From: Theobroma cacao
Taxonomy: Eukaryota; Streptophyta; Magnoliopsida; Malvales; Malvaceae
NCBI RefSeq assembly: GCF_000208745.1
Contig: NC_030850.1
Span: forward strand, 5,918,957-5,982,956
Length of the DNA stretch: 64,000 nucleotides
Direction of reading: 5' to 3'
Numbering within the stretch: position 1 is the stretch's first letter; each line of letters begins with the position of its first letter. The notes beneath the pieces are model-generated. The model was given only the letters and a program-made list of their open reading frames with translations. It had not been told where the DNA came from and did no database searches. Positions 12,593-24,324 of this stretch are shown piece after piece. Both the position numbers and the translations under genes were made by a program.

Positions 12593-14400
12593 TATGTCAT
12601 GTATATTATTATTTATGTTAATTTATATTTTTTATAATTTTAAAAAAATTATATTTTTTGTAATCAGAGATATATAGCCAACTATTTTGAAAATTTTTAC
12701 CCAGTTATTCAGATTTCAGCCCGTGTAGTAGGGCAGTTGCCATCGACTTACCTTAAAAAAGGAGCATTAAATCTTTCTAATATTTAAAATTGTAGGATCA
12801 GGACATTGGTCATTTCCAAATATGTCCATGGAAAGAACAGGAAGAATTATACCAGTGAGCAAACCCAGTTAACGGCGTTAACGGACAAGAAAGATAATAA
12901 ACCGGGTTTGGTTCCCACCCACAAAATGCCAAAAGTTGTCAAAAAGTACTCAAGTAATTATTTTTAATTACACCAATTACATCCAACTTTATTACATCTT
13001 ATCTTGTTGAATTATATATTAATTAATCTTGTTTAGCAGGATAGCACTCACATTGCTAAATTATTATTATTATTATTATAAATAATAGTATTAACTAAAA
13101 GAAGCCAACCCTATGTTTTTTAAAGATTATACTACCGTGCATGGATTTTTTTTAGAGAAAAAGTTTCTTTTTCCAAGGTTTTTTTGTACAACTTTTTCCA
13201 AAGTTGACAATACGTTAATTTAATTTTTTTTGGATTATTCTTTATAAAATTTCACAAAAATTTATAAGGTTGCTGCATATTTATTAAATTAAAATTAAAA
13301 AAATAATTTATTAATTTTAATCTAATGTACACATGACAACCTTATAAACTCTTTTATGAAATTTAAAATTTTCTCAATTCATGTATAGGATGATTTTTAT
13401 ATCAATGATAATTTTTTATTTAACTTTAATTATAAAATATATTTCAAAATATAAAATTATTTTTAATTTTTAACTAATAAATTTAAATTAAATGAGTCTA
13501 AATAAGAGAGTCGAGCTAGATTTTAGATAAAGTATCAACTAGCCTAACTTGGCCCTACATTAACTAAAGTGAGGAAGACATATACAATTGGGCAATTTCT
13601 ACCAAAGTAAAAAGTAAATAATTTAGATCATATTTCTACTTAACTATTTTTGAGAGTTTCTAATCAAAATTTTTTAAAAGAAAAAAAAATCCATTTGAGA
13701 GAGAGTACTTAATTATGTAAAGATCTCCTTCAACTTTTTTTTTCCTTTGTTTATCAAATTACAATTTTTAGGAAGGGGGCATGCAGTTAATACAAGATTA
13801 AATACTTGAGTGCTTTTTCTAAATGTTTTTAATATAATTATCATTAAGAATTCATTTTTATATTTCTTAGAGTAAATAAAATAGTGAAAAGGATAAGTTT
13901 GGTATTTCGTAAACTTTACTAAATATATAAAGTCATAAACAGGTAAAAGGAAATTAAAAAGGGGACAAGAACTAAACATCAATAATTTTAAGTATTAATG
14001 TTTAATTATTTATGGAATTAGATAACAAATATTATCCTATAAAAACGGAAAGGAAAGAAAGAAAGAAACATTACAAGATAAAAACTGGTGGTAAAAAAAG
14101 GAAGGTAGTGAAACAGTAAAAAAAAAAAAAAAAGGAAACGTAGAATTAACAGTGTTAGGGAAAGAATGCGATGAAAAAGGCATGTGAGTGGGGAGGAAAC
14201 AGCGGCAGCAGCAGCAGTAGGGGTAGTAAGTAAAGAAAAGCGGGGGCAAGTAAGATATGTCTGCAAAAACTCCCAAAATGGGGAAAAAATGGAAAGAAAA
14301 GGACACAAGTCTCTCTCTCTTTTTTAGCTAAGGTTAACTCCCTTTGCCCCTTGTACCTTTACAGACTGTAGTTACTCGTTCCCACCAACCATCTTTCTCC
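12593..14400. other. Intergenic region upstream of the LRR receptor gene
   Basis: AT-rich DNA with a short ATT repeat near 13058-13080 and purine-rich tracts from 14045 to 14300. The part just upstream of 14400 should contain the promoter of the receptor gene. Pyrimidine-rich open frames read on the minus strand here are low-complexity artefacts. Confidence 0.4.
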
Positions 14401-14581
14401 ACCTCTCTCTCTCTCTCCCTACCGCCATTTTTAACGAAGTTCGCTTCCCCCATTTTTAAATTAAAAGAAAATAAAAACTCTTTCAAGTTTCTCTCCCGAA
14501 CAAACCCTAGTTCACTTTCTTTCTCAAGCAGAAGCTGCTTCAGTTTCTGGAGTTATTTTTTGGGTTGGGATTTTCTAATCA

Positions 14582-14590
14582 ATGAATTAA
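14582..14590 (+). promoter_or_regulatory. Two-codon upstream ORF abutting the main start
   Basis: ATGAATTAA lies directly before the main ATG at 14591, so the stop codon touches the start codon and the two are in the same frame. I saw no other ATG in about 240 bases of apparent leader, which is otherwise pyrimidine-rich (CTCTCTCTCTCTCT near 14405). A ribosome starting at the first ATG would make Met-Asn and terminate at the point of main initiation. This may lower or condition translation of the receptor. Confidence 0.6.
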
Positions 14591-17500
14591 ATGAATCTCT
14601 CTTTTTCTTTCGCTTTCTCCTTTTATTTTCTTTTATTAATCTTATTTTTCGGATTTGCTTCTGCATCTGGGTTCGACCCGTCGGAGCTCCGATCCTTACT
14701 CGAGTTCAAGAAAGGCATCAAGACAGACCCTTTCGATAAGGTACTCTCGGTATGGGATCCGGATACTCAACCCGACCCGACTTCGTGGACCGGCGTCTCC
14801 CGCGACCCCAACTCTGGCTCCATCGTTTCCCTCAACTTAGATCGTCTCGGACTCGTCGGCGACCTCAAGTTCCACACTCTCACTCCTCTCCGGAACCTCC
14901 AAAACCTCTCGTTGTCAGGCAACGCCTTCACGGGTCGGGTCGCACCCGCATTGGGCTTGATAACCTCGTTGCAGCATTTGGATCTGTCCGATAACCAGTT
15001 CGTCGGCACGATCCCGGGTCGGATCACGGATCTCTACGGGCTAAATTACTTGAATTTATCGGGTAACAAGTTCGCCGGGGGCTTGCCGGGCGGGTTTCGA
15101 AATTTACAGCAATTAAGAGTGTTAGATTTGCACAACAATGCGCTTCGTGGGGATATAGGCGAGTTACTGGGTGAGTTAAGGAACGTTGAACACGTTGATT
15201 TGAGTTATAACGAGTTTTACGGGGGTTTGTCTGTGGCTGTTGAGAATGTGTCCAGTTTGGCTAATACACTGCGTTTTATGAACTTGAGTCATAACCAGCT
15301 GAATGGTGGGTTTTTAAAAGAGGAAGCAATTGGGTTGTTTAAGAATTTGCAGGTTTTGGATTTGGGTGATAATTGGATTACTGGGCAGTTGCCAAGTTTC
15401 GGGTCTTTGCCGGGTTTACATGTTTTGAGATTGGGGAAAAATCAGCTTTTCGGGCCGGTGCCAGAGGAATTGTTGGTGGGTTTTGTTCCGTTGGAGGAGT
15501 TGGATCTCAATCACAATGGATTTACGGGTACTGATTTTTTGTTGACTTTTTCTCCATTTATTCTATTGTTTTGATGATGAAGTTGGAATGTTTAGTCAAC
15601 AGACTACTAATTTTCAGGCAAAAATATGCATCTATTTTTTGTATTTGAATTATTGATAGATGTTAGATAATAGAGACCAATGCCAACAGTTCATTTTATT
15701 CTGATTTTCCCATATAAGCAGTGTTAGTTAAACATGCACCTATTTACATACAGTTTTCTAAAATTGGCGTTTTATAAGTTTATGAATGTGAAGTGATTTG
15801 TGAGGTGTTACTCATTGTATTCCATGATTTTGATGATTGAGTTTATGGTGAAATCATCTGCCTGATCAAATTGTAGAACTTTTTGGGGTGATAAGGTGCA
15901 ATGAGATAAAAGAATTTGACAAGTGAATGTGCTTTGAAAAGAAAAAGAAAAAAGAAACAACACCAGGGAAACAGTACATTTGGCAAAGGATATTAAAAAG
16001 GACCTTGCTCCTACTGGTCTAACTAGTTGATGTTCCTAAAAAAAGCAATGATATAATGTAATTGATATAGTTAACACCATATAGAAGAAAAAAATTTCTT
16101 GTTTGTTTTTGCTTTATATATACTGTTTGAGGATTGATGAAAGAGTGCGATGCACTCCTCCTGCATCATAGGAGTGCTTCAAACAAAATAAGATACTTGC
16201 TTAAGGGGATTCTAGGCAGTTAGGCTGTTTAACAACTAGTCATCTACTAAATCTGAGCTAATCTTCTTGCTTTTGCTTAAAGTAGTGGTTACCAAACTAG
16301 GAAGATCTTACATTCATGGATATCCACCAAATGCAAATCAACGAATCCCATCAATGAGTTGTTTAACTGTAGCAAAAATCAGCGCTTTAGTGTTATGTTG
16401 ATGATACATAATTCTGCTATGAGAAAATTGAATCATGAACTCCTTTTTATTCTTTTATTAACCTAATGTTGCACTGAAATTCACCTCTGTGCCCATTTGA
16501 CTGTTTGCATATCTGAAGCCATCTGATATTTTACATCTTACCAAATCTGTGCAGGTTCAATTCGTGTAATTAACTCTACAACTTTGAAGGTTCTGAATCT
16601 TTCTTCTAATCAGTTGTCTGGTGATTTGCCCTCTTCTCTAAGAAGCTGTGAAACAGTCGATTTGAGTAGCAACATGATCTCTGGTGACATATCTGTTATG
16701 CAGAATTGGGAAGCCTCTTTGATAGTTCTTGATTTGAGTTCAAACAAGTTGTCAGGAAGCCTTCCAAACTTGTCTCGCTTTGAGGATTTAAACACATTTA
16801 ACCTTAGGAACAATTCCCTTGTCGGTACCTTGCCTTCTCTATTAGATACCTGTCCAAGATTGTCTGTTGTTGAACTCAGTTTGAATCAACTCAGTGGGCC
16901 TATACCTGGTGGTTTGTTTACTTCTACAACATTGAAAAACCTGAATCTTTCAGGAAATCATTTCACCGGGCCAATTCCTCTTCAAAGCTCACGTGTTAAT
17001 GAATTACTTGTTATGTCTTCTTATCCACAAATGGAGTCTCTTGATCTCTCCAATAATTCTTTGACAGGTGGTTTGCCTTCAGAGATTGGCAACATAGCTA
17101 GACTCAAGCTGCTGAGTCTTGCAGACAACGAATTATCGGGCCAGCTGCCCAGTGAATTAAGCAAACTTAGTAATTTGGAATACCTTGATTTATCTGGAAA
17201 CAACTTCAAGGGGAAAATCCCTGATAAGCTTTCACCCGGCCTCAATGAATTTAATGTGTCTGGTAATGATCTGTCAGGACCTGTTCCTGAAAATTTGAGA
17301 GGCTTCCCTAAGTCTTCATTTTCTCCTGGAAACTCATTGCTAATTTTTCCTAATGGTATGCCATCAACAGACTCAGCTCAAAATCAGGTCAATGATCATG
17401 CGAGACATCATGGTTCAAAGGGTAATATTAGAGTAGCGATCATTGTTGCCTCAGTTGTAGCTGCTGTAATGATTGTGTTTGTATTATTGGCATATCACCG

Positions 17501-20498
17501 AGCACAACTTAAAGAATTTCATGGAAGAAGTGGATTTACTGAGACAACAACTGCAGGTGATGCAAAGTTAGGCCGGCTTTCACGACATTCCCTTTTCAAG
17601 TTCCACCAAAATGCTCAGACGCCACAAACTTCATTGAGTTTTTCAAATGATCACTTGCTTACTTCAAATTCTAGGTCATTGTCTGGACAGCAAGAATTTG
17701 TTGCTGAAATTGTTGAGCACAGTGCACCAGAGAGAGTCACAACCTTTTCAGCGTCTGTAAACCCTAATCTACTAGATAATCAGTCAGTAACATCTGGGAG
17801 AAAATCCTCCCCTGGCTCTCCATTACCATCATCACCCCGTTTTATAGAAGCATGTGAACAGCCGGTGATATTGGATGTGTACTCACCTGATCGTTTGGCT
17901 GGAGAATTGTTCTTTCTCGATACTTCATTAGCATTCACTATTGAGGAGTTATCTCGTGCTCCAGCGGAAGTTCTGGGTAGAGGCAGCCATGGAACTCTAT
18001 ATAAAGCTACTCTGCATAATGGACATATGTTGACTGTGAAGTGGTTGCGTGTAGGACTGGTTAAACATAAGAAAGAATTTGCTAAGGAAGTTAAAAAGAT
18101 AGGGTCTGTAAGGCATCCTAACTTTGTTCCAGTCCGAGCATACTATTGGGGGCCAAGGGAACAAGAGAGGCTTCTTCTGGCAGATTATATACAGTGTGAT
18201 AGCTTGGCTCTGCATCTGTATGGTAAGAGCTTTTAATATTTCTTTTCTTTTCTTTTGTTCTTTGTGATTATTTAACTAAATCTTAATGTTTGTGTGTCAT
18301 TTATTTTCATTAAGTCTTTGAAGTTATCTTATCACACTGATTATGATGTTTATGGTCTTGTTTTTTTTTTTTTTGTGGAATTGGGAGAAGGGGGATTCGA
18401 ATCTTACTCTTTTAACAGGGAGATCATGCACCAACCAATGAGCCAAAGGCTCGGGTGTGGTTATGGTCTTGTTTGCCTTCTTTTTCTCCTTTTGTGTTAG
18501 CTTTGCACATTATTTGTTGCATGTTAATATTGCTTGGTTAGCTGTTGGTACTTTACTCTTTCTTAGCTGCTACAGGTTTGGTGACACTGAAATCAAGATG
18601 GTGCATATTCAGTTTATTGCACTTGACATGTCTGTTATGAGTTCTTTTGATGTCAGTTTGAAGTATTTCTAACTTTACGTTCCTGGGATATTTGTTGAGT
18701 GCTGTCTTACCTCAATTTTTACAGGGGTATTATTTGCTCACTCATTCAATATGGTCTTCTGTGTATTTGTGCAACTGTGCATGGTACGGGAATAGAAAGT
18801 CAAGTCCTCATCTCACTTTGTTTAGATCTGTAGCAGGACCTAGAAACAGATTTTGATAAAGTGTGCTGCCCTACCTATGTAGCAGGCTTATCATCAAATG
18901 ATTATGAAGTTAAACAGGATAGTTTTTTGTGATTGTTGTGAAGTAGGTCTAGGAGAAGCAAGTGATGCATTGATACTTAACTGGATTTTGACCTCCTTGG
19001 AGGTCAAATTATATTGGATCAGTGTCAAATGAACCATACTGGTAGCAATAATTTTTCAGTTCATTAATATAAGGTGGTCAATTAAACATAAAATTAGGTG
19101 TTCTTGCTCATTCTATGATCACCTTAGGTTGCCACTATTCTTAATACTACTGATGCTAGACTTTACCATCCTAATTATGAATTAGGTTGTATTGCATTAA
19201 ATCTAATTTTATGGTTTTGTACTATATCTTTGCATCAATGTTGGTGACAGATTTAGAACAAAATCGGATGCCTCACTTTTAAGGAGAACAGAAACTGTTA
19301 TTTCAGATGACAACCCATTTGGATCCTCTCCTGATGAACTTGTCATCAATCAGCATAGGATAAATTTAGTACAAATTCTTGGAAGTCAAAGAACATGGCA
19401 GTAGGCAAGAAATGATTGCATTAATTTAAGAGGAATACAAACCTAGATGCTTTGAATGTAGTTTAGAGTTTGGCTCTAATGTGTTAATCCGGTGGCTCAG
19501 CTTCTTTTAAATTCCTTTTTTCCCCCTCCCCCATGACTATTCCTTTTGCATTTTCTTCCTAGCAAAAGATGGATCATTGACCTGTTCTTGGCACTGTGGC
19601 ATTACTTCTGCATTGCTTGTTGTAAATGAAGAATGGCAACTGAGGGATCTGCCTCTTTGATCAATCAGGATTAAAGATTAACAGGTTAAATGTGGAGAAA
19701 ATATTCAAACATGTTTGGTCTTAAAAACACTAGGTTTTAAAGTTCTTAAATGTTTCATGGCTGAATCAAATTGAAGATTAGAAACAATATACTAGGGATC
19801 TTTTTTCCCAAACCCAATGAAAGAGAAGATGGTAATTATTAGGGTATAATACTTTCATTGAGATTATGCCTTCATGTTTTTATTTGCTTAATCTAGATAT
19901 GTATATGTATGTTAATGCAGAGACTACTCCTCGGAGGTACTCCCCATTATCATTTGGCCAAAGACTGAAAGTCGCTGTGGAAGTTGCTCAGTGTCTGCTA
20001 TACCTCCATGATAGAGGGCTGCCACATGGAAACCTAAAGCCGACAAATATACTCCTTGCTGACCCTGATTACCATGCTTGCCTCACCGATTATTGTCTTC
20101 ATCGGCTGATGACACCAACTGGCATTGCAGAGCAAATTCTGAATCTGGGAGCTCTTGGGTACTGTGCTCCAGAACTTGCTGCTGCATCTAAGCCAGTCCC
20201 ATCATTTAAGGCTGATGTGTATGCTCTTGGAGTGATCCTGATGGAATTGCTTACAAGAAGAAGCGCTGGGGACATAATATCAGGTCAATCAGGAGCAGTG
20301 GATCTGACAGATTGGGTTCGATTATGCGATCAAGAAGGACGGGGAATGGACTGTATTGACAGAGACATTGCTAGTGGGGAGGAACACTTGAAAGCGATGG
20401 ATGATTTGCTTGCCATATCACTCAGGTGTATTCTTCCTGTGAATGAGAGGCCTAACATCAGACAAGTATATGAGGATCTCTGTTCAATATCCCTTTGA
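14591..20498 (+). CDS. LRR receptor-like pseudokinase (At5g10020-like)
   Basis: Three exons: 14591-15527, 16555-18222 and 19921-20498, all with GT-AG borders, encode 1,060 residues. A signal peptide (about residues 1-26) is followed by an LRRNT-type segment (ELRSLLEFKKGIKTDP) and about 20 leucine-rich repeats. A single membrane helix lies at about 605-626 (VAIIVASVVAAVMIVFVLLA), then a Ser-rich linker, then a kinase fold from about 785 to the end. The VAIK lysine is present (TVKW, K808), but HRD is HGN (904-906) and DFG is DYC (925-927), so catalytic activity is unlikely. The closest relative I recall is Arabidopsis At5g10020, in the same subfamily as GHR1; length and segment order agree. By inference it is a plasma-membrane receptor or co-receptor that signals through partners. 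Ligand is unknown. Intron 2 carries a SINE. Confidence 0.95.
16145..16178. other. Short inverted-repeat cluster in intron 1 of the LRR receptor gene
   Basis: GCACTCCT (16153-16160) is exactly complementary to AGGAGTGC (16171-16178) across a ten-base loop, and GAGTGC at 16145 can pair with the same GCACTC. This makes two competing short hairpins within intron 1. It is probably fortuitous. Confidence 0.35.
18361..18460 (-). mobile_element. SINE family A, copy 1 (intron 2 of the LRR receptor gene)
   Basis: A roughly 100-base tRNA-derived SINE in minus orientation. Its head (right end) reads CCACACCCGAGCCTTTGGCT. An A-box-like TGGCTCATTGGTTGG is complementary to 18431-18445, and a B-box-like GATTCGAATCCCC is complementary to 18391-18403. 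It ends in a poly(A), seen as a T-run from 18361. Target-site duplications TTATGGTCTTGTTT flank it (about 18350-18363 and 18461-18474). Another copy with the same head is in HIT4. Confidence 0.88.
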
Positions 20499-20882
20499 AA
20501 TTTTGTACATTCGTCCTGGAATTCATTTTTGTCATTCCTCGACCACATTGTTGATTTTTGTCCTTTTTTTTTTTTAATTTTGTTTCATATTAATTCTTTC
20601 CCCTCGTCAATTGGTTTTCAGCCTTGTGATTTTGGGCAAGTTATCACATTTCATTTTCTTGAAAATTTTCCTGTAAAGTGACTACTGATCCATTGATTAT
20701 TTGACAGTGCTTTTCGGTTTGATCCTCAATTGAGAAAAGAAGGTTGCGATTTTTTCTTCCCAATCTCTGTTTAGGATTTCAATCTGTCTCACTTTTTCGA
20801 CCATTAATTACACAATCAAATCTCAAACATAGATACTTTTAGGTAAGTTCTTAAACTTATCACGAGCTACAAATGATATTAA

Positions 20883-21777
20883 ATGGACAAACTAGCGGCG
20901 CACCGCTTCATATCAACTGCTGCTACTTCCACTCTCAAGTTGACCGCCATTTTCCAGAGCTCAGGTTACGAAAACTACCCACTTACACTCCTCCAGGTAA
21001 AAGCAGGGCAGCTTATTTGTAGGACATTGCTCATTAAAGCTTTGTTTTGTCCATGTTTATGGTAGCATCTCTGTTTTTTGTTGTTTTGCTTCTAACAACA
21101 GCCCGGGCCCGTTATACTGTTGAAACCATTAGTCAATAGTTAAAAAAATTAGATCTAATACTACATAAATATTTTAAAATATAAATACTCATTGTTTTTC
21201 GAATTTAAGCATATTCTTTTTCCAAAAAAATGTGCTCAACCTTCTTCCAAAAACCTTAATCAGAAAAAAAAATCTAAAAAATTTTGAAGGCTTGAAAATT
21301 TAGAGTTGTATTCGCCTTTAAAATCAAAAACTTCTTTTTTGAAGTACAATCTATTGTCATTAAACTCAACAGTTTGGAAAATTTTTTTCGTTGAAAATGA
21401 TGTATTAAAAGTAAATTTTTTATTCAATAATCGATATTTCAAATTTGATGTTGTTTGATCAAAAGATTAATTTCTTACTTGTAATTACTTATTTTCTTAA
21501 AAAAAATTTACCTAAAATTTGTTGACGTATAAAGATTTTGACTTGATTATTATATGTCAAAAGTTTAAAGGTTCGATGGTGTACCATGCAGTGGGTTTCG
21601 TTTTCCATTTGTGAGGCTTTAGCTCTGCAGTGTTTTCGTTTTTGATTTCCTGATTCAATTTTGCTGTGTTTTAGATTGGGTCGGGACTAGGTTTTGCTTC
21701 TGATGTTGTGCTTGCAGTATCGCTGTTGGGAAAGGGCTCTTGTGGTTGCCATGAGATTTGATGGGAAAACATCTTAA
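20883..21777 (+). CDS. Doubtful two-exon microgene (57 residues)
   Basis: ATG at 20883 opens a 38-codon exon ending at 20996 before a GTAAAA donor. An exon at 21718-21777, after a TGCTTGCAG acceptor, continues in frame for 19 codons to TAA. The product would be 57 residues, starting MDKLAAHRFISTAATSTLKL and ending VAMRFDGKTS. I recognise no domain. The splice sites are good and phase is kept, which is the only support. It could equally be part of a non-coding transcript or a relic. Confidence 0.25.
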
Positions 21778-22357
21778 TCTTCTTGCAACATGGGGAGAGA
21801 TCTTGAATTTCCATTCGTTGATCGGATTTAGATTTTTTGAGTTTTTGTTTCTATCATGGTTGGTAGCTCTTTATATTTTTTCATTATGAAATCAAATTTG
21901 TTTTTTTTAAAAAAAAAATTATTAAGTTTTTTTTATTAAATATTAAATTTTATTAAGTATCAAAATAAGATAAATTATCTCATCCATAAATATCATTCTA
22001 AAATTCTATTAAATTTTAAGTTTTTTTCTTCTTTGTTAAATATTAAAATGAGTTTTATTAAGTTTTGAAAGGAAATATAAATAGTTTTTTTAAGTGGGCA
22101 TTTGTATTTTAAAAGTATTTATGTATTTTTTTTTAACTGTTGACTAACAATGTTAATAATTAATAAATCAAAGATATCGTTTTGAAACAAAAAGGACCAA
22201 AGTGTGTTTTGAGAGAATTTTTTTATCTTATCTGTACTTTTAAAGAGGCCAAATAGAAAGAGACATTTAACAATCGAAGAGAACTTTATATATAATTCAA
22301 TGATAAGTTATTGGGTTAGACTGTTAAGATATAATATGTTATGATAAGCTTATATTG
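21778..22357. other. Intergenic region
   Basis: AT-rich DNA with long T and A runs. I see no coding or RNA feature. Confidence 0.5.
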
Positions 22358-22764
22358 AGTGCTTGTTTGGCTTGACTTTTTTCTAACTTATTTACCTCTT
22401 AAAAGCAAAAGTTAGGCCAAACATAAATTTTGAGAAGCTCTTAAAAATCAGTAGTTTTTTTTTAAAAAAATAAAATTTTTAAAAAAAGAGTTTCAGGAAA
22501 AACTCCTATGAAGAGTTTTTTCTTCTCTTCTTTTACAAATGCAAGAAAATTTTTATTTCTATTCCAAAACTATCATCATCTGTTAAAAATAATTACAATA
22601 TTACCCTCTCAAAAAAAGAAATACCCTCTACAATAATTTTAATCAAAATTATAACTTATAAAAAAAAATTTACCAAACAACTTTAATTTAATTTTAAAAG
22701 TTATTATTTTTCATAAAAACTTCATAATAACTTTTAAACTAGAAAAAAACTAAGCCAAACAGGT
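22358..22764. mobile_element. hAT-like MITE
   Basis: A roughly 407-base AT-rich element with terminal inverted repeats: the left end has GCTTGTTTGGCTT then TTTTTTCTA, and the right end in reverse complement has CCTGTTTGGCTT then TTTTTTTCTA. It is flanked by TTATATTG (22350-22357) and TTATATTA (22765-22772), an almost exact eight-base target duplication, the size typical of hAT elements. No coding capacity. Confidence 0.75.
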
Positions 22765-22772
22765 TTATATTA

Positions 22773-23750
22773 AGACTTAATGAGTTTTAAGTTAATAGAT
22801 TCACTTTTAATTTTTTTTATATTTGATAGACTTAATATATTGAGTTAAAATTTATATGATAACCAGTAATATGCTCACCATAATGACTCCAATTTCATTA
22901 CATAGTTGTAGAAATAAAAAACAATTTTAAAAATATTAAAAAATATATAATAAATAAATAATTTTAAAATTTTTACACTACCCTCCTCCCCTCCATACAG
23001 CTTAGGCTTTTACCACTTTATTAAGAGAAAAGCATTGTTAAATACAACGTTTTCAAATATTCAAAAAAAAAAAAGAGTATTATGCCAGCTAGGTGTCATC
23101 TTATGTAGTCACGCCAACATGTAATCATTCCTAAAGTATTCAATTTGAAGTTTTTCTTGTAACTTAAGCGTATACAGCTAGATCGTATAGTTTTTATTTT
23201 ATTTACTTTAAATAAGAGAGTAAAATATGTATTTAAATATGAAAAACTATCCAATACACCTTTGGAGGAATTGAAGCTAAGAGGGTTATCACGTACTCCG
23301 TAGGGATATATTTTAAAATAATAATAATAAAAAAAAAACACACGACAATATTCTACTAATCATTCTCATGAAGTTTAAAAAACTCCACCAAAAGCGTATA
23401 AAATAATATTCCTTTAAATATATACAAGAGTAAAGAAGTATGTTTTAATAAGAATTAAAACTAATTTTTATAAACATAAAATGCGGTGACCTAACCTTTA
23501 CACAAAACAATTGTATTGAATGTATGTCGCATTTTATATTTTAATCAAATATATTTATTAACATATATGATCATGTTTATAAAACAAATATAACGACTTT
23601 TAAGAAAGTTGCGTACGTACTCATTGATGAGTCATAATAAAAGTGAATGCAAGTGTCTCTTTAAACTTTCATTTAATTTTAATGGCATCAACGTAAAAAA
23701 AATAAAATTATTTTTTGTATACTTTTACTGCGTAAGTTTAAATGGTAGGG
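22773..23750. other. Intergenic region
   Basis: AT-rich DNA with homopolymer runs. An open frame at 23096-23341 (minus) is low-complexity at its N-terminus and shows no domain. No gene is supported. Confidence 0.45.
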
Positions 23751-23753
23751 CTA

Positions 23754-23882
23754 TCTAACTTAGTTCCAGTCCCAAGGGAACAGACGGATTATTTCCAGTG
23801 CAGTGTCACAGCTTGGCTCTACATCTCCACGGCAAGAGCTAGTTTCTTTTCGTTTTCTCAGCGATTATTTAACTAAATCTTC
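23754..23882 (+). pseudogene. Relic of the LRR receptor gene (exon 2 / intron 2 border)
   Basis: About 125 bases match the end of receptor exon 2 and the start of intron 2. GTTCCAGTCC, CAAGGGAACA, CAGTGT, AGCTTGGCTCT, CATCT and GGCAAGAGCT recur in the same order as at 18126-18233, and the intron words GATTATTTAACTAAATCTT follow (compare 18267-18285). A short block equivalent to GAGCATACTATTGGGGGC is deleted, and the splice donor GGTAAGAG has become GGCAAGAG. Because intron sequence is included, it arose by DNA duplication, not retroposition. Nothing else of the paralog is visible nearby. Confidence 0.8.
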
Positions 23883-24324
23883 AAGCTTTGTTAGTTACTA
23901 TATAATTTAATTTAAACTAAATCTTATCATCTCTTTCTCTTTTGACATAATGTTAAAGTGAGTAAACCCATTTTATCTTAACTAAGTGTGACCACACAAC
24001 CAGCATCGAAGAGAGAGTAGAGTGTGAGTGCTTTCCAAAGGATTTTGATTTTCCTTGCCATTTACATCTCATATTTACAGAATAATTGCCCTCGACTCGG
24101 CCTACAAAATTACCCAGGATTTCTTTTCCCAATCCCTTTTTACCTTTTACCTTGCAAACGCTTATACACAACAAGATAAATCGCTATCTAAATAGCAACA
24201 CATATAGTGAATACTAACGGTAAAAAAAAAAAAAAAAAGAAAAGAAAAAAGATGCTGCTTTTCCCTTTCCTTGTCTTTCTTTCCGCGCATTTCTGGCCCT
24301 CAAGAGTAACATTAACATTCATTA

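Noticed and set aside
14018..14308. Minus-strand frames rich in Phe, Leu, Ser and Pro upstream of the receptor gene
   Set aside because: They are translations of purine-rich low-complexity DNA in the promoter/leader; no domain, no splice partners.
14344..14739. Plus-strand frame overlapping the receptor leader and start
   Set aside because: It has no ATG at its beginning (it opens at TTG), runs through the CT-rich leader, and overlaps receptor exon 1 in another frame.
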